DNA of 6,528 bases from Deferribacteres bacterium (GTDB taxonomy: Bacteria; Nitrospirota; Thermodesulfovibrionia; UBA6902): contig JAADFS010000095.1 in NCBI GenBank assembly GCA_013152795.1, positions 1 to 6,528 on the forward strand. Direction: 5' to 3'. The notes under the pieces are model-generated. The model was not told where the DNA came from, did not search any database, and saw only the letters and a program-made list of their open reading frames with translations. How positions within the stretch are numbered: the first letter of the stretch is position 1; each line of letters starts with the position of its first letter. Positions 1 through 6,523 of this stretch are shown here, piece by piece. A program made the position numbers and the translations under genes.

Positions 1-1
1 C

Positions 2-919
2 GACAGGCCAGACGAGATATCCAGGGATGAATATGAAGTCTTCGTCAAAATCATGAAGGAGCAGGTGGAGCAGTTTATAAACACGGGCAGGTACAAACAG
101 GTACTGAAGACATTCAGTGTCCTTGAATCCGACACGGCAAAAAAGATGTTTCCGGATCTGGCTGCCGAGACCCTGGAGTATTTTCATTCCACGGAATTCA
201 TCTCCCAGGTCGTCAATTCCTTCCGGATCATAGGAAGAGAATCACGGGAAGAGGCCTTCCAGCTTTGCAGATATTACGGAGAAAAGATAATACCGCTGCT
301 TATGTATGCCCTTATTGATGAGGAATCACAATCTGTCAGGAGATTCATCCTCAGTCTCACGACACTCTTCGGTGACAAGGCCGCTGCCGAGGCGGTAAAA
401 CGCCTCGATGACAGCAGGTGGTTTGTCCAGAGAAACATGCTTTTCATCCTCAATGAATGCGGCAGCAAGGAGGCCCTCAGAAAGGTCAGGCCGTTCTGCA
501 ATCATGAAAATCCCAAGGTGAGCTTTGAGGCGATAAAATGCCTGCTCAGCACCGGCGACAGCTATGCGATTGAATCTCTCAGGGGATATCTGAGATCAGA
601 GTCCAGAGATCTGGTCATGAGGGCTGTTGCAGTTGCAGGGGCATTCAAGGTGAAAAAGGCCGTTCCGGACCTGATCAACCTGCTCAGGAAAAAGACCATC
701 ACCGGCTTTGACTTTGAAGACAAGGCATTCATCGTAAAGGCCCTGGGCCAGATAGGAGACCCTGCTGCACTGGAGACCCTGCGGAACATTCTCGCATCAA
801 AGACCCTCCTGTTCAAGGGTCCCCTGGAAAAACTGAAGGAAGAGATACGCAGAACACTCAAACATTATCCGCCGGATGCTGTCCGGGACATTATAGGGGC
901 TCATGGAAAAGCAGAATAA
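2..919 (+). CDS. HEAT-repeat protein, 5' end outside the window
   Basis: This reading frame is open from the first complete codon at position 2 with no stop before the first ATG at 53, and the upstream codons read as plausible protein (DRPDEISRDEYEVFVKI). The true start therefore probably lies beyond the left edge, and 53 is only the first ATG in view. Counting from that ATG, residues about 80-270 form serial two-helix repeats typical of HEAT/PBS-lyase-like proteins, for example IIPLLMYALIDEE, DDSRWFVQRNMLFILNECG, AVPDLINLLRK and ALGQIGDPAALETLRNIL. The DxRWxVxRNMLxIL pattern is one I recall from bacterial HEAT proteins. Such repeats build a curved scaffold for protein binding and have no catalytic residues. 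There is no signal peptide or membrane segment in the visible part, so it is probably cytoplasmic. Its last 17 bases overlap the HD-GYP gene, which suggests co-translation and a shared pathway. The HEAT call is firm; the partner and role are inference. Confidence 0.85.
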   Translation, partial: DRPDEISRDEYEVFVKIMKEQVEQFINTGRYKQVLKTFSVLESDTAKKMFPDLAAETLEYFHSTEFISQVVNSFRIIGRESREEAFQLCRYYGEKIIPLLMYALIDEESQSVRRFILSLTTLFGDKAAAEAVKRLDDSRWFVQRNMLFILNECGSKEALRKVRPFCNHENPKVSFEAIKCLLSTGDSYAIESLRGYLRSESRDLVMRAVAVAGAFKVKKAVPDLINLLRKKTITGFDFEDKAFIVKALGQIGDPAALETLRNILASKTLLFKGPLEKLKEEIRRTLKHYPPDAVRDIIGAHGKAE

Positions 920-2021
920 TTTCATATCGGTTCTCATGGTTGCCATATCGAACTGCTCCCTGTACTCAAAGGGACATGCCTCATTCGACGACCTGGCCAT
1001 CAAGGCCCTCTCGGCGCTTGAAGACGCCATGAAGGAACGGCTTGAGATAATGATAATAGATAATGACCTCGTGGTAAACGGCACGCCCATAAGGAAGGTC
1101 GGTCTTCACGGGAGCAACCTGATGAAGCGCCTCAAGAGGAAAGGCATCTCGCGTGTTGATTTTCTGAAGGGGGTATCTCTTAATGAAATCAAACAATTCA
1201 TTGTTGACATCGCGGAGCCCGGCAAGGCGTTGAGGACATACCCGCATATCAGGACCGGCGCGGTTGATGTCAGACTGGGAGGGATGACCCTGCATACGGA
1301 TGTTGAGCTTGATTTCGACATAAACGGCGTGTCTTATTCCCCACCGGAGGAGATAGAGAAAGTCAAGGATGTCTTTCATTCCGCATCACCTTTCAAGAAG
1401 CTCAATATAGCAGGGCTTGAGGAGATCGTGGTTCACTTTATTGCAACCTTCAGGAAAGAGGCCAGGATACTCAAGTATTTAAGCCCCGTGAAGTCATACA
1501 GCGAATATACCTACACGCATGCCACCAACGTTACGGTCCTTTCGGTGTTTCAGGCGGAATCCCTGGGCATAAAGGATGACCTCCTGCACGAGATCGGCGT
1601 GGCGGCGCTTCTGCATGATGCGGGCAAGCTGTTTATCTCCAGGGAGATACTGGAGAAAAACGGCCCGCTTGATGAAAAGGAATTCGACGAGATAAAAAAA
1701 CATCCCCTGTACGGCGCAAAATATCTCGCCAAGATGGACAACCTCACCCGGCTTGCACCCATCATAGCGTTCGAGCACCATATGCGGTACGACGGCTCCG
1801 GCTATCCGCAGCTCCGCATAAACGAAAGAAGGCAGCACATATGCAGCCAGATAGTTGCGGTCTCGGATTTCTTCGACGCCCTGCGCAGCCGCAGGCCCTA
1901 CAGGGAGAGCATGAATGTAAAGCAGATTTTCGCATTAATGAAGAAAGGCGCAAACAAGGACTTCAATCCATTCCTGGTGGATAATTTTATCAGGCTGCTG
2001 CAGGCAACACTTTCAGAGTGA
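903..2021 (+). CDS. HD-GYP domain phosphohydrolase, putative cyclic-di-GMP phosphodiesterase
   Basis: HD-GYP proteins are metal-dependent hydrolases, most known for breaking down cyclic di-GMP. The 372-residue product has its HD-GYP domain at about 195-372. Visible elements are H206 (THATNVT), the HD pair H238-D239 in LLHDAGK with K242, H267 in KKHP, H292-H293 in EHHMRYDGSGYP (291-302), and D322 in AVSDFFDAL followed by RRPYR. These cover the usual metal ligands. The Glu normally following the two histidines (HHE) is Met294. Residues 1-160 form a separate region with ERLEIMIIDNDLVVNGTPI and a KRKGISRVDFLKGVS segment. It resembles an N-terminal domain I recall from other HD-GYP proteins, with no assigned function. 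No receiver, GAF or PAS domain and no membrane segment is visible. The ATG at 903 is preceded by a modest AGGGG and overlaps the HEAT gene by 17 bases, pointing to translational coupling. The fold is confident; activity on cyclic di-GMP is inferred. Confidence 0.9.
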   Translation: MEKQNNFISVLMVAISNCSLYSKGHASFDDLAIKALSALEDAMKERLEIMIIDNDLVVNGTPIRKVGLHGSNLMKRLKRKGISRVDFLKGVSLNEIKQFIVDIAEPGKALRTYPHIRTGAVDVRLGGMTLHTDVELDFDINGVSYSPPEEIEKVKDVFHSASPFKKLNIAGLEEIVVHFIATFRKEARILKYLSPVKSYSEYTYTHATNVTVLSVFQAESLGIKDDLLHEIGVAALLHDAGKLFISREILEKNGPLDEKEFDEIKKHPLYGAKYLAKMDNLTRLAPIIAFEHHMRYDGSGYPQLRINERRQHICSQIVAVSDFFDALRSRRPYRESMNVKQIFALMKKGANKDFNPFLVDNFIRLLQATLSE

Positions 2022-2043
2022 CACGCTTTATCTCCTTACAGTG

Positions 2044-2087
2044 GCATAAAAATATCACCTGCGGGCAGGCCCTCCTGCCATTTATGC
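2044..2087. terminator. Nested inverted repeat between convergent genes, possible weak bidirectional terminator
   Basis: An outer perfect 7-base inverted repeat, GCATAAA (2044-2050) with TTTATGC (2081-2087), encloses a perfect 6-base GC-rich hairpin, GGCAGG (2064-2069) with CCTGCC (2074-2079), loop CCCT. A further CCTGC at 2058-2062 could pair instead with the 5' arm, so alternative folds exist. On the minus strand a T5 run follows the hairpin only after about ten bases. On the plus strand there is no good U-tract. The position between two converging genes fits transcription termination, but this is not a textbook intrinsic terminator. Confidence 0.4.
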
Positions 2088-2098
2088 AACATTAAGGT

Positions 2099-2896
2099 TT
2101 ACCCTGCGTGGAGATACCCCAGCCACATGAAAAATATATCCCGCCCCCACAAGAGTGTAACAAGGGCACCTGAGGCCAGATACGGCCCGAAGGCTATCTT
2201 CCCCCCCCATTCCCTGCCTTTAAGGAGGATAAGGGAAACGCCGGTGAACGAACCGAGAAGACTTCCCAGAAAGGCCGTGAGTATCACCCCTTTCCACCCC
2301 AGGAGGCCGCCGACCATGGCCATCATCTTGATATCCCCTCCGCCCATTGCATCCTTTCTGAATATCGCCTTGCCCAGCACAGACAGCAGATAAAAGGAAC
2401 CGCCCCCTGCCAGAAGGCCTGTAACGGATGCCCTGACCCCGAGCAGGCTGTCCTGTGCAAGGGGGTCGGGAAGTATGGTGGAGCCTAAAACAACGGCGAG
2501 GGGAATACCCGGCAGGGTGATGCTGTTGGGGATTATCTGGAATTCGAGATCAATAAAAAAGATCACCACAAGCGAGGATACAAACACCAGGTAAGCCGCC
2601 AGTACCAGGGGAGAGCCGTAACCGAATTTGTGAAGCACAATGACATAAAGTACGGCGTTAAGCAGCTCTATCAGGGGATACCTGAGCGGTATCTCAGCCC
2701 TGCATGACCTGCACCTGCCCCGGAGCATGATATAGCTCAGCACAGGGATATTGTCATAGAATCTTACCGGTGCCCCGCATGATGTGCACCGGGAAGAAGG
2801 GCGCACCACGGATATACCCCTCGGGAGACGGTATATGCACACATTAAGAAAAGAGCCTGTTACCAGGCCGAGAATAAAGATTACAATATATTGCAT
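2099..2896 (-). CDS. pilD: Prepilin peptidase / N-methyltransferase (PilD, peptidase family A24)
   Basis: This inner-membrane aspartic protease cleaves the short leader of type IV pilins or type II secretion pseudopilins and, in bifunctional forms, methylates the new N-terminal residue. The 265-residue length is usual for the family. Residues 3-21 form the first membrane helix with the conserved GSFLNVCIYRLP. A cytoplasmic loop holds the two CxxC pairs (C37, C40, C62, C65) that bind zinc in the full-length form. The catalytic aspartates are D116 in FFIDLEFQIIPN and D188 in the GGGDIKMM motif. Several hydrophobic helices follow, and the conserved FGPYLASGAL lies near the C-terminus. The ATG is the only sensible start because the conserved N-terminus begins there, although the Shine-Dalgarno match (CAGG, two bases away) is poor. 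It is the last gene of the minus-strand block, 15 bases after the small coiled-coil gene. Which pilus or secretion system it serves cannot be told here; GspO or ComC would be equally valid names. A run of eight G lies in codons 230-232. Confidence 0.95.
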   Translation of the reverse strand: MQYIVIFILGLVTGSFLNVCIYRLPRGISVVRPSSRCTSCGAPVRFYDNIPVLSYIMLRGRCRSCRAEIPLRYPLIELLNAVLYVIVLHKFGYGSPLVLAAYLVFVSSLVVIFFIDLEFQIIPNSITLPGIPLAVVLGSTILPDPLAQDSLLGVRASVTGLLAGGGSFYLLSVLGKAIFRKDAMGGGDIKMMAMVGGLLGWKGVILTAFLGSLLGSFTGVSLILLKGREWGGKIAFGPYLASGALVTLLWGRDIFFMWLGYLHAG

Positions 2897-2911
2897 TACC
2901 TGAAAACTTAT

Positions 2912-3229
2912 CTATACTCCCGCCTTGCTCCTGTAGTTATCGGCCGTCTCTTTCAGCTTCTTTACCTCTTCAAGCGCCTCCTCTATAATATGATCCCTGA
3001 ATACATCCTTGCCCTCTGTCTCGTTTTTCTCCTTCAGCTCCGTAATCCGCCTGCCGATCCGCCGGTAAAGATCGTCTATCCTGTTTTCAAGCTTGCTGAT
3101 TTCATACAGGAGCTTTGCAGAGGATGTCCCCGCCTTTGTCCTCTCCGCAACAAAATTCGCCATCCATTTAACGCGTGTAATCCCTGTTGTCAGGTTTTTT
3201 CTTACCTTGTCCATCGTGCTGTCTTCCAT
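2912..3229 (-). CDS. Small helical coiled-coil protein of unknown function
   Basis: I do not recognise this protein. From the ATG at 3229 it has 105 residues, is strongly charged, lacks cysteine, and has neither signal peptide nor membrane segment. Its middle (about residues 37-68, containing LLYEISKLENRIDDLYRRIG) has leucine/isoleucine spacing typical of a coiled coil. A second charged helix follows near the C-terminus (IIEEALEEVKKLKETADNY). A longer reading frame starts at 3274, but that would overlap the 3' end of recG and ignore a strong GGAGG seven bases before the 3229 start, so I prefer the shorter form. A further in-frame ATG five codons downstream is possible. The gene sits tightly between recG and the prepilin peptidase gene, so it is very likely real and co-transcribed. 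A structural or adaptor role, perhaps as an oligomer, is only inference. Confidence 0.8.
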   Translation of the reverse strand: MEDSTMDKVRKNLTTGITRVKWMANFVAERTKAGTSSAKLLYEISKLENRIDDLYRRIGRRITELKEKNETEGKDVFRDHIIEEALEEVKKLKETADNYRSKAGV

Positions 3230-3236
3230 TTCCTGT

Positions 3237-3241
3237 CCTCC
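3237..3241 (-). promoter_or_regulatory. Shine-Dalgarno site for the small coiled-coil gene, overlapping the recG stop
   Basis: On the minus strand GGAGG lies seven bases before the ATG at 3229 and shares its first base with the last base of the recG TAG stop (3243-3241). It is the best ribosome binding site in the minus-strand block. It decides the start of the small gene against the longer frame from 3274 and suggests translation coupled to recG termination. Confidence 0.75.
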
Positions 3242-5373
3242 TAACTCTTGACAAGCTCCAGCCTCCCCCTCCATCTTTTCAGCAGGGTTTCCTTAAGCAG
3301 GGGATGGCCGGCCAGATCGGGCTCGGCATCTATTAAATCAAATGCCTCCCTTCTTGCTGATTCGAGTAGTTCCATGTCTCTTATTATATTCGCCATCTTC
3401 AGTTCAGGAATACCGGACTGCCGGGTGCCGAAGAAATCACCCGGTCCCCTTATCGCAAGGTCTTCTTCCGCTATCCTGAATCCATCGCTCGTGGATTCCA
3501 TTGCCCTGAGGCGCCTGCGCGCCTCCTCGCTGAAAGGAGGATATGCCATGAGGAGGCAGTAAGAATCATAGCTGCCCCTTCCGATCCGTCCCCTCAACTG
3601 GTGAAGCTGTGCAAGGCCGAATCTCTCGGCATGCACGATAAGCATGAGAGAGGCATTGGGCACATCTATGCCCACCTCGATAACCGTTGTCGCTACAAGT
3701 ATGTCGATATCTCCTGCCTTGAACTGCGCCATGACGGCCTCTCTTTCGTCATGGCGCATCCTGCCGTGGACAAGACCGGTTCTCCTGTCACTGAAAATCC
3801 TCCTGAACGCCTCGGCCCCTTCCATGGCGGACTTGAGATCAAGCCTTTCGGATTCCTCAATCAGGGGATATACGATATAGACCTGCCTCCCTTTGGACAG
3901 CTCGGCCTTTATCAGAGAGTATATCATGTCCTTCTGCGACGGAAAAAACACCTTCGTGATAACGGGCCTTCTGCCTGCGGGCAGTTCGTCTATTATTGAG
4001 ACATCAAGGTCTCCATACAGCGTCATCGCCAGTGTCCTGGGGATGGGTGTTGCGGTCATGACGAGTATATCCGGATTAAATCCCTTGCTTCTCAGGGTGG
4101 CCCTCTGGAGAACGCCGAACCTGTGCTGTTCATCGATTATCGCAAGGCCGAGATTTCTGAATCTCACGCGTTCCTGTATAAGCGCGTGTGTGCCCACCAC
4201 AATCTGAACGGTTCCGGAGGATATGTCATCGACAAGCCTCTCCTTCGTGCCTGATGTAAGCAGCGCGACCTTCAGGCCGAGGGCCTCAACCATTCTGTGT
4301 ATGTTGATGAAATGCTGCTCCGCAAGCAGTTCGGTCGGCGCCATGAGGCAGGCCTGGTAGCCGTTCTCAACGGCTATGAGCATTGACACCAGCGCAACCA
4401 CGGTCTTTCCGCATCCCACATCACCGTGCACCAGCCTGTTCATGGGCACGGGCCTCTGCATATCCTCTCTTATCTGCGCGACAACCCGTTTCTGGGCGCC
4501 TGTGAGCTCAAACGGCAGTCCCTGTAAGAATCTGCTGGCGAGAACTCCTCTGTCAGTGAAGCTGATCCCCCTTTCAAACGTCTCCCTTTTTTTCAGGAGC
4601 GCGAGACCGAGCTCCAGCAGGAAGAATTCATCAAAGACAAGGCGCCTGTGTGCAGGGCTTATCCCTTTATTCAGCGCACTGACATCACTGCATTCCTCGG
4701 GGAAATGCGCCTCCCTTACTGCGCGGGACAAGGGCATCAGATTGTTTCTTTCACGTATATACCCGGGCAGGTAATCTTCAAGCAGGAAGGAGTAGGTGCT
4801 TGACGTATTGAACATGAGGGTCCTGAGCTGCTTGGGTGATATACCCTCGGCAGCCCTGTATACAGGCACAATCCTTGATGTATGAACAAGCCTGTCGTCC
4901 TCTGAGAGCAGCTCGAAGTCCGGGTTATCCATCTCCGGCCCGATGCCGTTATACGGATTGCCCTTTACCACGCCGCTCAGTATAATCTTCTGGCCCTTTT
5001 TGAAGTACTTCTTCAGATACGGCTGGTTGAACCACCTGGCCTTCAGGAAGCCGGTTTCATCGGCGACCGCAAGCTCGAGAATCTTCATCTTCTTCCGGGG
5101 GGTGGTGATGATATTTGCCGATGCCACCTCGCAGAGGGTCGTCTGGAGGCTTCCGTAGGCGAGGCTGTTTATTTTCTTCAGGTGTCTCCTGTCCTCATAA
5201 CGCCACGGGAAATAAAATAGGATGTCTTCGACCGTATTGATGCCGAGGCGTTCCAGTATCCTGGCGCGCGCCGGACCTACTCCTTTTACATACTGGACAG
5301 GGGTGTCTCCTGATATCTGCGGGCTGTATGCTGAAGTTTTTGTGCCGGTGAAACTCTTAGTCCTGTCGTTCAT
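3241..5373 (-). CDS. recG: ATP-dependent DNA helicase RecG
   Basis: RecG is a monomeric superfamily 2 double-strand DNA translocase that reverses stalled replication forks and processes branched recombination and R-loop intermediates. The 710-residue product matches the family's usual length of about 690-710. In order there are: an N-terminal segment with a helix-hairpin-helix-like YVKGVGPARARILERLGI (28-45) and the FPWRYEDR signature; the OB-fold wedge domain (about 75-165) that splits DNA junctions; Walker A GDVGCGKT (317-324); the Walker B box DEQH (414-417); TATPIPRTLAM (440-450); the second helicase domain with VHGRM, ATTVIEVGIDVPNA and QLRGRIGRG (592-600); and the C-terminal TRG region with EEDLAIRGPGDFFGTRQSG. 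Nothing essential appears missing. The ATG lies inside the 3' end of nusA (17-base overlap) with only weak Shine-Dalgarno-like bases, so translation is probably coupled to nusA. No alternative Met occurs before residue 96. Confidence 0.98.
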   Translation of the reverse strand: MNDRTKSFTGTKTSAYSPQISGDTPVQYVKGVGPARARILERLGINTVEDILFYFPWRYEDRRHLKKINSLAYGSLQTTLCEVASANIITTPRKKMKILELAVADETGFLKARWFNQPYLKKYFKKGQKIILSGVVKGNPYNGIGPEMDNPDFELLSEDDRLVHTSRIVPVYRAAEGISPKQLRTLMFNTSSTYSFLLEDYLPGYIRERNNLMPLSRAVREAHFPEECSDVSALNKGISPAHRRLVFDEFFLLELGLALLKKRETFERGISFTDRGVLASRFLQGLPFELTGAQKRVVAQIREDMQRPVPMNRLVHGDVGCGKTVVALVSMLIAVENGYQACLMAPTELLAEQHFINIHRMVEALGLKVALLTSGTKERLVDDISSGTVQIVVGTHALIQERVRFRNLGLAIIDEQHRFGVLQRATLRSKGFNPDILVMTATPIPRTLAMTLYGDLDVSIIDELPAGRRPVITKVFFPSQKDMIYSLIKAELSKGRQVYIVYPLIEESERLDLKSAMEGAEAFRRIFSDRRTGLVHGRMRHDEREAVMAQFKAGDIDILVATTVIEVGIDVPNASLMLIVHAERFGLAQLHQLRGRIGRGSYDSYCLLMAYPPFSEEARRRLRAMESTSDGFRIAEEDLAIRGPGDFFGTRQSGIPELKMANIIRDMELLESARREAFDLIDAEPDLAGHPLLKETLLKRWRGRLELVKS

Positions 5374-6523
5374 CCTCAGAGGCCTGACCCTCCCCGGTAG
5401 GGCCCTCTTCCGTACCGGCTTCGTTCATCTGACTCTCTTCCTGAAGCTCCTCAAGCTGTGTTTCTATTTCTCCCTTTCTCATCTTGTTATACTCTGTCTC
5501 ACTGATTATATCAATATCCCAGCCTGTGAGTTTCATGGCCAGCCTCACGTTCTGTCCCTTTTTCCCGATAGCGATTGAGAGCTGCTGGTCATTTACGACC
5601 ACCATAGCGGACTTTTCCTCTTCATTGATTCCTATGCTCTCAACAGTCGCCGGACTCAGGGCCTTTGGTATGAGCACTCTCGGATCATCCGTCCAGGGTA
5701 TTATATCGATCCGTTCGCCCCTTAATTCCCTGACTATGGACTGAACCCGCGTGCCTTTCATGCCCACGCACGCGCCTACGGGGTCAACCATGGGGTTGTT
5801 GGAGTACACCGTCAGCTTTGTCCTGTCTCCGGCCTCCCTTACAATGTCTTTTATTATTACGAGGTCTTCGTATATCTCGGGTATCTCCATCCTGAAAAGC
5901 TCTGCAACAAAATTCGGATGCGTCCTTGAAAGCAGGATCACCGGGCCCTTGGGGGTGATCTTTACCTCTTCTATGTACGTCCTTATGGTCTCGCCCCTTT
6001 TCAGCGTCTCGGTGGGCAGCGTGGATTTGACCGGCAGCAGGGCCTCGGCCCTTCCGAGGGCTATGAAGTAAGTCCCCTTTTCCTTGCGTATCACCACGCC
6101 GCTGACTATCTGGCCGGCCTTGTCCTTGTATTCCTCGAAGATCGCCTCTTTCTCGGCCTCCCTCACCCTCACACGCTGGAAGAGCACCTGCTTGGCTGTC
6201 TGAGCCGCAATCCTGCCGAAATTCTCGAGGGATATAGGCGATTCAACCGTATCGCCTATTTCTTTCGAGGGGTCTATCTTCCGTGCGTCCTGCAGCGAAA
6301 TCTCTTCCCTCGGGTTCTCGACCTTCTGGACGACTTTCTTCAGCGCACTTATAGAGATTTCGCCTGATGCATTGTCGATTTTTATATTTATTTCAGGTGT
6401 AAGACCGTACTTTTTCCTTACCGCAGACAAGAGGGCCGACTCGAGGGTTCCGAGAATGGACTCCTTGGGTATGCCCCTTTCCTTGCTCATCTGTTCAATG
6501 ATATGAATAAGCTCACGGTTCAT
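5357..6523 (-). CDS. nusA: Transcription elongation/termination factor NusA
   Basis: NusA binds RNA polymerase near the RNA exit channel, promotes pausing and intrinsic termination, and takes part in antitermination complexes at rRNA operons. The product has 388 residues. The N-terminal polymerase-binding domain (about 1-125) opens with MNRELIHIIEQMSKERGI, the conserved beginning, so the start at 6523 is sound even though the window ends five bases upstream. An S1 RNA-binding domain spans about 135-200. KH1 holds DPVGACVGMKGTRVQSIVREL (within 247-267) and GERIDIIPW. KH2 holds the GxxG loop in IAIGKKGQNVRLA (317-329). The protein then ends in a Glu/Gln-rich acidic tail of about 45 residues. 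The C-terminal acidic repeats of the 495-residue E. coli protein are absent, so this is the short form seen in many other bacteria. Its 3' end overlaps recG. In many bacteria rimP precedes and infB follows nusA; infB does not follow here, and upstream is not visible. Confidence 0.97.
   Translation of the reverse strand: MNRELIHIIEQMSKERGIPKESILGTLESALLSAVRKKYGLTPEINIKIDNASGEISISALKKVVQKVENPREEISLQDARKIDPSKEIGDTVESPISLENFGRIAAQTAKQVLFQRVRVREAEKEAIFEEYKDKAGQIVSGVVIRKEKGTYFIALGRAEALLPVKSTLPTETLKRGETIRTYIEEVKITPKGPVILLSRTHPNFVAELFRMEIPEIYEDLVIIKDIVREAGDRTKLTVYSNNPMVDPVGACVGMKGTRVQSIVRELRGERIDIIPWTDDPRVLIPKALSPATVESIGINEEEKSAMVVVNDQQLSIAIGKKGQNVRLAMKLTGWDIDIISETEYNKMRKGEIETQLEELQEESQMNEAGTEEGPTGEGQASEDERQD

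Noticed and set aside
981..1379. 132-residue minus-strand frame opposite the HD-GYP gene
   Set aside because: It is a shadow frame without a convincing ribosome binding site or recognisable domain, lying across the N-terminal region of a well-supported gene.
1694..1700. A7 run in the HD-GYP gene forming an A AAA AAA slippery heptamer in frame
   Set aside because: It encodes the expected Ile-Lys-Lys before the conserved His-Pro, I see no stimulating stem-loop just after it, and the alternative frame gives no recognisable protein. It is most likely just two lysine codons.
2891..3244. 117-residue plus-strand frame opposite the small coiled-coil gene
   Set aside because: It is the antisense shadow of a gene with a good ribosome binding site and operon context; its hydrophobic runs come from reading leucine- and glutamate-rich helices backwards.
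3230..3274. N-terminal extension of the coiled-coil protein starting at 3274
   Set aside because: It would overlap the recG coding end, its residues do not resemble the helical body, and the strong GGAGG site clearly serves the ATG at 3229.
3601..3999. 132-residue plus-strand frame inside recG
   Set aside because: It is antisense to the strongly conserved helicase motifs and resembles no protein family.
903..5373. Both overlapping gene pairs (903-919 and 5357-5373) share exactly 17 bases
   Set aside because: The overlapping sequences are unrelated and the equal length appears to be coincidence.
5222..5578. 118-residue plus-strand frame across the nusA/recG junction with hydrophobic stretches
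   Set aside because: The hydrophobic part comes from the antisense reading of the Glu/Gln-rich NusA tail. There is no independent sign of expression.
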